64,000 nucleotides of DNA from Pseudomonas sp. RIT623 (GTDB taxonomy: Bacteria > Pseudomonadota > Gammaproteobacteria > Pseudomonadales > Pseudomonadaceae), in contig NZ_SOZA01000004.1 in assembly GCF_004519305.1 (NCBI RefSeq), forward strand, positions 124,001 to 188,000. The letters are read 5' to 3'. The notes below the pieces were generated by a model, which saw only the letters and a list, made by a program, of their open reading frames with translations, was not told the DNA's origin and searched no databases. Of this stretch, positions 1-8,196 are shown piece after piece (position 1 is the stretch's first letter; every line of letters starts with the position of its first letter). The position numbers and the translations under genes were made by a program.

Positions 1-438
1 CGGCTTGTCGAAGCGGTAGTCCTGGTAGTCCTTGTCGATACCCCAGCGCTCCGGCAGCTTGAAGCGCCCGCTGATACGGCTCTTGGCGTGGAACAGCCGC
101 GCCTGGTAGATGCCGCGGGCGCGCAGTTCGGTGTCAACGCCGACATCGGCCTCGAAGGTTTCTGGCAGGAAGTACAGATTGCCCGTGACCGTGCTGGTTT
201 CCTGCACGCTCTGGCCGTCCTTGTCGATCCAGCGCCGCTCGTACTTGCGGTACGGCACCACCAGCAAGGGACCGGTGATCTGCTGGTCGAAGCTGGAGCT
301 CTGGGCGATGTCGCGCAACACGCCGTCGCGCAGCGCCTGGCGCTCATCGATCAGGCCGCCGATCATCAGCAGGGGGATCAGCAACAGCAGGATCAGCACG
401 GCAATCAGGCCGAGCTTGAAACCGAGGGTCTTGTTCAT
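1..438 (-). CDS. creD: CreD inner membrane protein, N-terminal part
   Basis: This is the N-terminal 146 residues of CreD; the rest lies beyond the left window edge. A hydrophobic segment at about residues 8-28 (many Leu and Ile) is followed by the conserved stretch with PLLVVPY and YRKYERRW. CreD is an inner membrane protein induced by the CreBC two-component system and linked to envelope stress and beta-lactam response. It follows creB and creC in the same direction after a gap of about 110 bases that holds a possible CreB box. Identification rests on the family sequence and on creBCD order. Confidence 0.88.
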   Translation of the reverse strand, partial: MNKTLGFKLGLIAVLILLLLIPLLMIGGLIDERQALRDGVLRDIAQSSSFDQQITGPLLVVPYRKYERRWIDKDGQSVQETSTVTGNLYFLPETFEADVGVDTELRARGIYQARLFHAKSRISGRFKLPERWGIDKDYQDYRFDKP

Positions 439-503
439 GGGTAGGGCTCCGTTTGCGATGGCGGCAGTGTCTGCCTGCTACATGGAGCCTTCAGGGAGCG
501 AAT

Positions 504-519
504 GTGGAGATTGTGTGGA
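504..519 (-). promoter_or_regulatory. Possible CreB-binding direct repeat upstream of creD
   Basis: On the minus strand the sequence reads TCCAC-N6-TCCAC, two direct repeats 11 bases apart, 66-81 bases upstream of the creD start. The known CreB (cre/blr) tag in enterobacteria and Aeromonas is TTCAC-N6-TTCAC, so the architecture is the same with one base changed per half-site. Function is inferred from position and spacing only. Confidence 0.4.
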
Positions 520-547
520 GAATGGGCCGCAAAGCGGCCTCGGTACT

Positions 548-1981
548 TCAGTTGAACCGTCGCGCCGGCAGCCAGAGCCGCACCCGTACCCCATCCTCGA
601 CGTTGTCCACGGCCAATGCCCCACCATGCAACTGCATCACCTCGGCCACGAAGTTCAGCCCCAACCCAGTGCTCTTGCGCCCGGTGGCGGGCCTTGGCAG
701 CGAATAGAATCGCTCGCTCACCCGTTCCAGCGCATAGTCGGGAATGGCCGGCCCCTGGTTGACCAAGCTCAGCGCCACCCGCTCGCCTGCGACCTCCAGC
801 GCAAAGGCCAACATGCCTTGCGCTGGGGTGAAGTCCAGCGCGTTGTCCAGCAGGTTGGCCAGGGCCTGGCGCATCAGGAACGGGTCGCAGAGCAGCCTGG
901 CGCTGGCCGGTATGTCCTGGCGCACCCCTACCCCTGCCGCCTCGATACGCGCGCCCTGGGCCAGCAGCAGCTCCTCCACCAGCCCCGCCAGCGGCACCTG
1001 CTGTTCGTCCTCCAACGCCTGCATCTGTTCGACCCGGGCCAGGTTGAGCAGGCGCTCGATCATCTGCTGCAAGCGCTCGCTTTCGCGCTCGATATTGCCG
1101 GCGAAACGCGCCCGCTGCGCATCCGCCATCTCGCCCTGCAACAGCTCGGAAGCGCCGCGTATCGCCGCCAGCGGGCTTTTCAGCTCATGGGTGAGGGTGT
1201 GCACGTAGCGCTCGACATAGGCCTTGCCCTCCAGCTGCGTGCGCATGCGCTCCACCGCCGTGGCCAGTTGCAGCAGCTCGCCGCCCTTGTAGTGCGGCAA
1301 GGCGGCGCGCTCGCCCGCGCTGACCGCCTGGGCGTAGTGGGTGAGCCGCCGCAGCGAGCGGGCCAGCCACCATGACAGTGCCGCGCCGACCAGCAAGCCG
1401 AGCACGATCAGGCCCAGGCCCAGACTCAACAGGCGCTGTTCGGAGCGGTCGATGTAGGGTTGCAGCGAGCTGTTGGGCTTGGCCACGGTGACCACGCCGA
1501 TGACCCGGCCCTCATCGAGGATCGGCGCCGCCACATGCATCACCGAGGTGCTCTCGTCGTCCGGGTCACTGCGGGTCGAGCGCGCGCCGTACTGGCCACG
1601 CAGGGTCAGGTAGACATCGTTCCAGCGCGAATAGTCCTTGCCCAGGTCCTGTCCGGTGGAGTCGAGCAGCACGATGCCATTGGCGTCGGTCACGTAGATA
1701 CGGTGACTGACCTGGTTCTTCGCCAGCCCCCAGATCTGCGCGCTGGGGCGCCGTTCGCCATAGGCCTTAAGCACCTGGGCCAGCCGGCTCTGGTCCAGGG
1801 TGCCGCGCTTGACGTCGTCGCGCAGAATCTCCGCCAGCAGGTTGGCGGTGTCCACCAGGGTCTCCTCGGACGACTGGCGCACCACCGGGCGAATCTGCTC
1901 GCGCACGGTGTTGAGCAGGAAATAGCCGGCCAGCCCGACGAACAGGAAGTACACCAGGAAAATCCGAATGCCCAGGCGCAT
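548..1981 (-). CDS. creC: CreC sensor histidine kinase
   Basis: CreC is the membrane sensor kinase that phosphorylates CreB. The 477-residue protein has a first membrane helix at about 6-26, a periplasmic sensor region to about 180, and a second helix at about 184-206. A HAMP linker and a HisKA domain follow, with the phospho-accepting His265 in HELKSP. A HATPase domain with a late GLGL motif ends the protein. Its start codon overlaps the creB stop by one base, so the two are translationally coupled. The length matches the family. Confidence 0.95.
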   Translation of the reverse strand: MRLGIRIFLVYFLFVGLAGYFLLNTVREQIRPVVRQSSEETLVDTANLLAEILRDDVKRGTLDQSRLAQVLKAYGERRPSAQIWGLAKNQVSHRIYVTDANGIVLLDSTGQDLGKDYSRWNDVYLTLRGQYGARSTRSDPDDESTSVMHVAAPILDEGRVIGVVTVAKPNSSLQPYIDRSEQRLLSLGLGLIVLGLLVGAALSWWLARSLRRLTHYAQAVSAGERAALPHYKGGELLQLATAVERMRTQLEGKAYVERYVHTLTHELKSPLAAIRGASELLQGEMADAQRARFAGNIERESERLQQMIERLLNLARVEQMQALEDEQQVPLAGLVEELLLAQGARIEAAGVGVRQDIPASARLLCDPFLMRQALANLLDNALDFTPAQGMLAFALEVAGERVALSLVNQGPAIPDYALERVSERFYSLPRPATGRKSTGLGLNFVAEVMQLHGGALAVDNVEDGVRVRLWLPARRFN

Positions 1982-2661
1982 CAGGCGTGTTCCGGGCTGT
2001 AGCTGTAGCCCAGGCCGCGATGGGTCTGGATCGGCTCGGCGTCGGGTACCACCTGGCGCAGTTTGGCGCGCAGGCCCTTGATATGGCTGTCGATGGTGCG
2101 CTCGTAGCCGGCGTCCGAGGCCACGCCCAGGCGGTCGAGCAACTGTTCGCGGCTCAATACCCGCCGCGGCTGTTCGAGCAGGCTTTGCAGCAGGCGAAAC
2201 TCGTGACGGGTCAGGGCCAGCGGCTGGTTGCGATAGACGATGCGCATGGCCAGCGTGTCGAGCTGAAACGGCGATGCCTGCTCGACCGGCTCTGGCCGGG
2301 GTGCCATGCGCTTGAGGATCGCCCGCACCCGCGCGGCCACCTCACGGGGGCTGAACGGCTTGACCACGTAATCGTCGGCGCCGATTTCCAGGCCCAGCAC
2401 CCGATCGATCTCGGCATCGCGGGCACTGAGGAACATCACCGGCACCTCGCTGAAGCGGCGCAGCTGGCGACAGGTTTCGAAGCCGCTGATATCGGGCAGG
2501 CCGATGTCGAGGATCACCAGGTCGGCCGGACGCAGGCGCTGCTGCTCGACGGCGGCGCTGCCCAGGCTCACCCACTCAGTGCTGTGGCCATCGGCCTGCA
2601 GGGCAAAGATCAGGGTGTCGGCGATGGCGGATTCGTCTTCGACAATGAGGATATGGGGCAT
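1981..2661 (-). CDS. creB: CreB response regulator
   Basis: OmpR/PhoB-type response regulator of 226 residues. The receiver domain has its acidic pocket near Glu8-Asp9, the phospho-accepting Asp52 (LVILDIGLPD) and the conserved Lys of VVKPF near residue 101. The C-terminal winged helix (about 130-220) contains the typical LTRHEFRLL and YERTIDSHIKGLRAKL segments. CreB controls creD and related genes and, in pseudomonads and aeromonads, beta-lactam and biofilm traits. It is the first gene of the creBCD unit. Confidence 0.95.
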   Translation of the reverse strand: MPHILIVEDESAIADTLIFALQADGHSTEWVSLGSAAVEQQRLRPADLVILDIGLPDISGFETCRQLRRFSEVPVMFLSARDAEIDRVLGLEIGADDYVVKPFSPREVAARVRAILKRMAPRPEPVEQASPFQLDTLAMRIVYRNQPLALTRHEFRLLQSLLEQPRRVLSREQLLDRLGVASDAGYERTIDSHIKGLRAKLRQVVPDAEPIQTHRGLGYSYSPEHA

Positions 2662-2699
2662 CTGAGCGGCAAGCCTCGAGCTGCAAGCTTCAAGTGAAA

Positions 2700-2728
2700 G
2701 CGGATCGCGGCAACTTACACCGATCCGC
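2700..2728 (-). terminator. Possible weak terminator after the zinc-protease-family gene
   Basis: An 8-base inverted repeat, GCGGATCG at 2700-2707 and CGATCCGC at 2721-2728, lies just downstream of the minus-strand gene ending at 2770. On that strand the stem is followed by TTTCACTT, a poor U-tract. It may separate that gene from creB. Confidence 0.35.
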
Positions 2729-2769
2729 CGTTTCTTGCAGCTTGTCGCTCAATGCTTGCGGCTGCTGGA

Positions 2770-3276
2770 TCAGCAGCCCGGGTTGCCCGCCGTGAATTTC
2801 GCGCGCGGATCCACCGCCGCCTTGAACTTGCGCAGGGCCTTGGAGCCGATCAGCAGCGGGTAGCGGAAGTTGCTGCGGTCGACCAGGTTGACCTCCACGG
2901 TGCGCTTCACATCGCCCAGGCACATTTCCAGGTCGATCACCGGGCGGTGAGAGAGCGCTGGCGCCTCTTCCTCGTCTTCTTCATCGGCGCGGTTCTTGAT
3001 CTTGCTGATGCGCGACACTTCATGCTCGTAGACCTTGTCGCTGGCGCCTTCGGTGGCCAGGCGAAAGCGCACCCACTCGTTGCCGTCGCGGCTGAACATC
3101 TCGATGTCCTTGGCCGACAACGAGGCGGTCCAGGCACCGGTGTCCATCTTGGCTTTGAGGGTCTGGCCGATTTCCGGCAGCTTGATGTTCTCGTAGCGTC
3201 CGTAGATCGTCGGTTCGGCGGCCATGACCGGCAGCGCCACAAGGGACAACAGGGCAAGCAGGGATTTCACGGGCAA
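2770..3276 (-). CDS. Exported retropepsin-like protein, putative zinc protease family (PF05618-like)
   Basis: 168 residues with a signal peptide (about 1-20, cleavage after PVMA-A). The motif KMDTGAWTASLSA, with Asp45-Thr-Gly-Ala, resembles the DTGA active-site signature of retropepsin-like aspartic peptidases. The C-terminal YPLLIGSKAL segment is typical of the family named ATP-dependent zinc protease or RimK-associated protease. A short acidic insert (DEEDEEE) lies mid-protein. It precedes creB on the same strand but is probably a separate unit. The peptidase activity and its substrate are not known from this sequence. Confidence 0.75.
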   Translation of the reverse strand: MPVKSLLALLSLVALPVMAAEPTIYGRYENIKLPEIGQTLKAKMDTGAWTASLSAKDIEMFSRDGNEWVRFRLATEGASDKVYEHEVSRISKIKNRADEEDEEEAPALSHRPVIDLEMCLGDVKRTVEVNLVDRSNFRYPLLIGSKALRKFKAAVDPRAKFTAGNPGC

Positions 3277-3452
3277 GGCTTCCTTGAGTTGGGACAGTGC
3301 TTAGACTACGCAGGCAGGATAGGTTCGTTGCCACAGGGTAAACAACACAATGTGAAACATTTGTCCCAGTTAATGGACGTACGACGTTTGGCGTAGGCCG
3401 CTGCCCTGCTTATCATTGCCAACCGTTTACCTCACACAACAAGAGTTCCCTT

Positions 3453-4340
3453 ATGCGTCGCCTGCTGACCGGCATCCTCACCCTCTCCCTGCTGCTGCTC
3501 AACACCCTGGTGCTGATCGGCCCGCTGCTGGTCTTCGCCCTGCTCAAGCTGGTCTTGCCCGGTCGGGGCCGCGACTACGCCTCGGCGGCGGTGATGTGGA
3601 TCGCCGAAACCTGGTCGGAAATCGACAAGGCCATCTTCGCCCTGTGCATCCCTACCCAGTGGGACATCCGCGGCGTCGACAAACTGCGCCAGGACACCTC
3701 CTACCTGTGCGTCAGCAACCATCAAACCTGGGTCGACATCCCCGCGCTGATCGAAAGCCTCAACCGCCGGGTGCCATTCTTCAAGTTCTTCCTCAAGAAG
3801 GAACTGATCTGGGTACCGCTGCTGGGCCTGGCCTGGTGGGCGCTGGACTACCCGTTCATGAAGCGCTACAGCAAGGCCTTCCTCGACAAGCACCCCGAGC
3901 TCAAGGGCACCGACCTGGAAATCACCAAGGCCGCCTGCGAGCTGTTCAAGCGCCAGCCGGTGACCGTGGTCAACTACCTCGAAGGCACCCGTTTCACCGA
4001 GGCCAAGCGCGCGCAGCAGCAATCGCCCTACCGCCACCTGCTCAAGCCCAAGGCCGGCGGCGTGGCCTTCGTCTTGGCGGCGCTGGGCGAGCAACTGGAC
4101 GCGCTGCTGGACGTGACCATCGTCTATCCCGGTGACCAGGCGCCGGGGTTCTGGGCGCTACTCAACGGCAGCATCAGCCGGGTGATCATCGATATCCGCG
4201 TACGCGAACTGGACCCGGCGCTGTGCGCGGGCGATTACGAGAACGACCCCGCGTTCCGCCAGACCGTGCAGGCGTGGGTCAACCAGCTGTGGCTGGACAA
4301 GGACCAGCGTATCGAGGAGCTACGCGCCGAGATACGCTGA
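3453..4340 (+). CDS. YihG-type membrane acyltransferase (PlsC family)
   Basis: 295-residue lysophospholipid-type acyltransferase. An N-terminal membrane helix (about 8-33) anchors it to the inner membrane. The catalytic NHX4D motif is N89-H90-QTWV-D95, and the glycerol-phosphate-binding block is EGTRF near residue 175. These fit the YihG/1-acylglycerol-3-phosphate acyltransferase group, which acylates lysophosphatidic acid or a related lipid. The start at 3453 has an AAGAG ribosome site upstream. It is divergent from the preceding gene. The exact acyl acceptor is uncertain. Confidence 0.85.
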   Translation: MRRLLTGILTLSLLLLNTLVLIGPLLVFALLKLVLPGRGRDYASAAVMWIAETWSEIDKAIFALCIPTQWDIRGVDKLRQDTSYLCVSNHQTWVDIPALIESLNRRVPFFKFFLKKELIWVPLLGLAWWALDYPFMKRYSKAFLDKHPELKGTDLEITKAACELFKRQPVTVVNYLEGTRFTEAKRAQQQSPYRHLLKPKAGGVAFVLAALGEQLDALLDVTIVYPGDQAPGFWALLNGSISRVIIDIRVRELDPALCAGDYENDPAFRQTVQAWVNQLWLDKDQRIEELRAEIR

Positions 4341-4376
4341 AGCCACACGCGGTCCTACAATGTCCGCGTCAGGCAC

Positions 4377-4949
4377 TCAGACCGATGGCTGGCTCAACGG
4401 CGCAGGGGTGTTCCACAAGTTTCCCAGATTCTGCAGCAACGACCCGGCAATCCCCTGCTGCCCCAGGTACTGCAGGATCAGCGGCGCGAACTGGCCGATC
4501 ATGCCGGTATCCATGCCCAGCGCCTTGAACGCATTGTCCAGGTCGCCGCGGTTCTCCACCTGGTTGCCCAGGGCGTTGCTCAAGGCAGGGGCAGTCTTGT
4601 CGTTGCCCAGCAACTGCCCCAGGCCACTCAGGCCGCCCAATCCATTGGCACCGGACAGCAGGTCCAGGCCCGGCACCGCCTTGGTCAGCTGGCCATAGTC
4701 ATCGCTGCTCAGGTTGTTGCGTGCCAGCCCCAGCATCGCCCCGGCACCGCCAACGGCCTGCTCGGGGGTGATCTTCAATTCGCTGCCCAAGGTGTTGAGC
4801 AGGTTGGCCTGGGCGGCGGGCGCCTGGACCTGGCCATTCTGCTGCGGGCTTTGCGCGGCGGACACGGCATTGGCGACGTCGCTTAAGTTGAAGGCGAACA
4901 CCGGGCTTGCGGCCAGGGTCATCAGGGTTGCCAGGGTGAGTGCTTTCAT
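4377..4949 (-). CDS. Exported DUF2780 protein
   Basis: 190 residues with a clear signal peptide (about 1-19, ending PVFA). The mature part is rich in Gly, Leu, Asn and Gln, with repeated helical segments of the VcgC/VcgE-type DUF2780 family (for example PEQAVGGAGAMLGLA and GNDKTAPALSNALGN). Function is unknown and no catalytic motif is visible. It is monocistronic and convergent with the acyltransferase gene. Confidence 0.8.
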   Translation of the reverse strand: MKALTLATLMTLAASPVFAFNLSDVANAVSAAQSPQQNGQVQAPAAQANLLNTLGSELKITPEQAVGGAGAMLGLARNNLSSDDYGQLTKAVPGLDLLSGANGLGGLSGLGQLLGNDKTAPALSNALGNQVENRGDLDNAFKALGMDTGMIGQFAPLILQYLGQQGIAGSLLQNLGNLWNTPAPLSQPSV

Positions 4950-5077
4950 CGGGAGGGACCTCGGTCGGCCGGAATGGCCGGGAAACGAGGCATATGACTG
5001 GCACGCCGAAGCTTTGTTCCGGGCCGGCCATCGCTCGGCAAGCCGCCCCCGCCAGGAAGCGGCTTGCCGGAACGCGC

Positions 5078-6277
5078 TTACGCGGCGCTGAAGGTCCTGT
5101 GCGGGTCGATGACGAATTTCTTCGGCACGCCGGCATCGAACTCACCATAGCCTTCCGGCGCCTGGTCGAGGCTGATCACCTGCACCCCCACCACTTCGGC
5201 GATGTTGATGCGGTCCCACATGATCGCCTGCATCAGCTGACGGTTGTACTTCATGGTCGGGGTCTGGCCGGTGTGGAAGCTGTGCGACTTGGCCCAACCC
5301 AGGCCGAAGCGGATGCTCAGCGCGCCGATCTTGGCCGCGGCATCCACCGCGCCCGGGTCCTCGGTCACGTAAAGGCCCGGGATACCGATCTTGCCGGCGA
5401 CACGAGTCACCTGCATCAGCGAGTTGAGCACGGTGGCCGGGGCCTCGTGCTTGGCGCCTTCATGGCCATGGCCACGAGCCTCGAAGCCGACCGCGTCAAC
5501 AGCGCAGTCGACTTCCGGCTCGCCGAGGATGTCGACGATCTGCTCGTGCAGCGGCGTGTCCTTGGACAGGTCGACCACTTCGAAGCCCTGGGCCTTGGCG
5601 TGGGCCAGGCGGGCCGGATTGAGGTCGCCGACGATCACGCAGGCGGCGCCCAGCAAGCGGGCGGACGCGGCGGCGGCCAGGCCGACCGGGCCGGCACCGG
5701 CGACATACACGGTGCTGCCTGGGCCAACACCGGCGGTGACAGCACCGTGGTAGCCGGTGGGCAAGATGTCCGACAGGCAGGTCAGGTCGCGAATCTTGGC
5801 CATCGCCTTGTCGCGGTCGGGCAGTTTCAGCAGGTTGAAGTCGGCATAGGGAACCAGCACGTACTCGGCCTGGCCACCCGTCCAGTCGCCCATGTCGACA
5901 TAGCCATAGGCGCCACCGGCGCGGGCCGGGTTGACGGTGAGGCAGACACCCGTGTGCATCTCCTTGCACGAACGGCAGCGGCCACAGGCGACGTTGAAGG
6001 GTACCGAGACCAGGTCACCGATTTTCAGGCGCTCGACGTCACGCCCCATCTCGACGATTTCACCGGTGATTTCGTGGCCTAGCACCAGGCCGACCTGGGC
6101 GGTGGTGCGGCCGCGGACCATGTGCTGGTCAGAGCCGCAGATGTTGGTGGAGACCACCTTGAGGATGACACCGTGCTCGATCTTCTTGCCGCGCGGGTCC
6201 TGCATCTTGGGGTAGTCGATCTTCTGCACCTCGACCTTGCCCGCGCCGAGATACACCACTCCACGGTTACCAGACAT
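5078..6277 (-). CDS. fdhA: Glutathione-independent formaldehyde dehydrogenase
   Basis: 399-residue zinc-dependent medium-chain dehydrogenase that oxidises formaldehyde to formate with tightly bound NAD. Catalytic zinc ligands are visible as Cys47 (ICGSD) and His68 (LGHE); structural zinc cysteines are C98, C101, C104 and C112. The NAD motif GAGPVG lies near 180. The sequence fits P. putida FdhA, whose length is also about 399. It lies downstream of purU and the sox genes and removes the formaldehyde released by betaine and sarcosine demethylation. A REP pair separates it from purU, so it may have its own promoter. Confidence 0.96.
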   Translation of the reverse strand: MSGNRGVVYLGAGKVEVQKIDYPKMQDPRGKKIEHGVILKVVSTNICGSDQHMVRGRTTAQVGLVLGHEITGEIVEMGRDVERLKIGDLVSVPFNVACGRCRSCKEMHTGVCLTVNPARAGGAYGYVDMGDWTGGQAEYVLVPYADFNLLKLPDRDKAMAKIRDLTCLSDILPTGYHGAVTAGVGPGSTVYVAGAGPVGLAAAASARLLGAACVIVGDLNPARLAHAKAQGFEVVDLSKDTPLHEQIVDILGEPEVDCAVDAVGFEARGHGHEGAKHEAPATVLNSLMQVTRVAGKIGIPGLYVTEDPGAVDAAAKIGALSIRFGLGWAKSHSFHTGQTPTMKYNRQLMQAIMWDRINIAEVVGVQVISLDQAPEGYGEFDAGVPKKFVIDPHRTFSAA

Positions 6278-6443
6278 GCTCTTACCTCGCTTGATTTGTA
6301 TTTATGCAGCGGTGGTGGAAAGCGCCGCCGTTTCCGTGGGCGGCCTGTGTTACTGGAATGAGGGGGATTGTGGGCTGGATAGGTGGTGGGGCGGTGACTG
6401 GATGCGACAGGGGGATGTCTGATAACGCCGAAGCACCGCCTAC

Positions 6444-6522
6444 CCTGTAGGAGCCAGCCTTGCTGGCGAATAGCAGCAACTGCGTGGCGCGGCGGTTCGC
6501 CAGCAAGGCTGGCTCCTACAGG
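6444..6522. repeat. REP pair, inverted, between purU and fdhA
   Basis: Two copies of the P. putida-type REP (variant GTAGGAGCCAGCCTTGCTGG-CGAA) in opposite orientation, about 25 bases apart. They lie in the 257-base gap between purU and fdhA and may act as a transcript-end or stability element. Confidence 0.9.
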
Positions 6523-6534
6523 AATCGTGGCAAA

Positions 6535-7392
6535 TCAGAGCACCACGGTGCGATTGGCATTGAGGAACACCCGCCGCTCGATGTGATACCCCACCGCCCG
6601 CGCCAAGGTCAGGCACTCGATATCCCGCCCCTTGGCAATCAGGTCCTCGGGGTAGTGGCCATGGTCCACCACCTCGACCCCCTGGGCGATGATCGGCCCT
6701 TCGTCCAGGTCGTTGTTGATGTAGTGCGCCGTGGCGCCAACCATCTTCACGCCCTTGTTGTAGGCCTGGTGATACGGCTTGGCCCCCTTGAACCCCGGCA
6801 GCAACGAGTGATGGATGTTGATCGCCCAGCCATCCAGGCGCCGGCACAGCTCCGGCGACAGCACCTGCATGTAGCGGGCAAGAATGACCAGCTCGGCACC
6901 ACTCTGCTCGATCACCTGCAGCACCTTGCGCTCCTGCGCCGGCTTGTCGTTGGGATCGAGGGCGAAGTGGTAGTAGGGAATCTTGTGCCAATGCGCCAGG
7001 GGTTCGAGGTCGGGGTGGTTGGACACCACCGCGACCACGTCCATGGCCAGCTGGCCGATGCGCTGGCGGTACAGCAGGTCGTTCAGGCAATGGTCGGCCT
7101 TGGACACCATGATCACCACCTTGGGGCGGTGGTTGGGCGCGGTCAGCTCGAAGGCCATGCCGAAGGCTTCGCTGCGCTCAGCCAGGCCTGCGCGAAAACC
7201 GTCTTCGTCGAAAGCGTCCGGGGCGCGGAACTCCACGCGAATGAAGAACCGCCCCGACAGCCGGTCGTCGAAGGAATGGTGCTCGGTGACGTAGCAGCGC
7301 TGCTCGTAGAGATGACGCGTCACCACATCGACCGTGCCGAGCATGCTCGGGCAGTCGGCGGTGAGAATCCAGGTGTCCGGTGCCCGACTCAT
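6535..7392 (-). CDS. purU: Formyltetrahydrofolate deformylase
   Basis: 285-residue PurU hydrolyses 10-formyltetrahydrofolate to formate and THF. An N-terminal ACT domain (about 5-85) is followed by a formyltransferase-fold domain. The latter holds the conserved NIHHSLLPGF and AYNKGVKMVGATAHY segments and the Asp of LDEGPII. The start MSRAPDTW at 7392 is chosen over an upstream in-frame ATG because it matches the family and sits 11 bases after soxG. Here PurU recycles folate one-carbon units formed during sarcosine oxidation. Confidence 0.95.
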   Translation of the reverse strand: MSRAPDTWILTADCPSMLGTVDVVTRHLYEQRCYVTEHHSFDDRLSGRFFIRVEFRAPDAFDEDGFRAGLAERSEAFGMAFELTAPNHRPKVVIMVSKADHCLNDLLYRQRIGQLAMDVVAVVSNHPDLEPLAHWHKIPYYHFALDPNDKPAQERKVLQVIEQSGAELVILARYMQVLSPELCRRLDGWAINIHHSLLPGFKGAKPYHQAYNKGVKMVGATAHYINNDLDEGPIIAQGVEVVDHGHYPEDLIAKGRDIECLTLARAVGYHIERRVFLNANRTVVL

Positions 7393-7403
7393 GGTGCTGC
7401 TCC

Positions 7404-8036
7404 TTAGGCTTCGATGGCCAGGCCGTACTCGGCCGACGCGTCCTGCAGCCACAGCCACCAGTAGTCGGAGAAGCTGCGGCGGATCACCAGCTCCCAGGTG
7501 TCCTCGGCGGTGCGGCGGATCACCAGTTGCGACTTGGCGAACACGGTGCCGACGGCCTTGCCGACCGGGAAGTTGTTCGGATGCACATCATAGCTGGTGG
7601 ATTTCATCAGAACATCGCGCACGTTCGGGCCGCGCAGCTCGAGCAGGGTCTGCCCGCCGCTGACGTTGACCACCTGGACATGCTGGCCGTCGAGGGCGTC
7701 GCGCAGCTTCTGCTCGACGGCGAACTCCTGGCCGCCGGGGACGATCAGCAGGTACTCGTCCGGGCCCATCCACTGCAGCGACATCTCGCCGTTGGCGACC
7801 ACGGTAAGGGCCACCGGCAGTTCCAGGCCCAGGGCCTTGTGCACGGCGCCAGCGAAGGCCGGATCATGGCCATCGCCACGCAGGGTCAGGTGGCCGAGGA
7901 ATTTCTTTTCGCGCAGGGTCACGCCTGCGTTCTTGCGGCCCTTGCCGACCAGGCTGGCCAGGTCGGCGTGGTGCAGTGGCGACTGGGCCTTGGCGTCGGC
8001 GCCGGGGTTTTGCTGGAAGACGTTGATAGCGCTCAT
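7404..8036 (-). CDS. soxG: Sarcosine oxidase gamma subunit
   Basis: 210-residue gamma subunit of heterotetrameric sarcosine oxidase, which converts sarcosine to glycine with transfer of the methyl carbon to THF. The protein is GcvT-like in its central part (LELRGPNVRDVLMKST). It is separated from soxA by a 160-base gap holding a REP pair, while purU follows after 11 bases. Assignment rests on sequence and on its position in the soxBDAG cluster. Confidence 0.93.
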   Translation of the reverse strand: MSAINVFQQNPGADAKAQSPLHHADLASLVGKGRKNAGVTLREKKFLGHLTLRGDGHDPAFAGAVHKALGLELPVALTVVANGEMSLQWMGPDEYLLIVPGGQEFAVEQKLRDALDGQHVQVVNVSGGQTLLELRGPNVRDVLMKSTSYDVHPNNFPVGKAVGTVFAKSQLVIRRTAEDTWELVIRRSFSDYWWLWLQDASAEYGLAIEA

Positions 8037-8102
8037 TTGTTACCTGCCTTGAATTCTTGTTCGTCGATACGACGCAGCGGTGTGGTGAGGCCCAGGGCCC
8101 TG

Positions 8103-8166
8103 TTCGCCGGCAAGCCGGCTCCTACAAGAACTGCGTCGAACCCGTAGGAGCCGGCTTGCCGGCGAA
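8103..8166. repeat. REP pair inside the sox operon, between soxA and soxG
   Basis: Two REP units (GTAGGAGCCGGCTTGCCGG-CGAA) in inverted orientation, within a longer imperfect dyad. It interrupts the soxBDA-G order and could set different mRNA stability for soxG-purU. Confidence 0.9.
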
Positions 8167-8196
8167 GGGCCTGGCCAGCCCCCACAGGGCCCGGAA

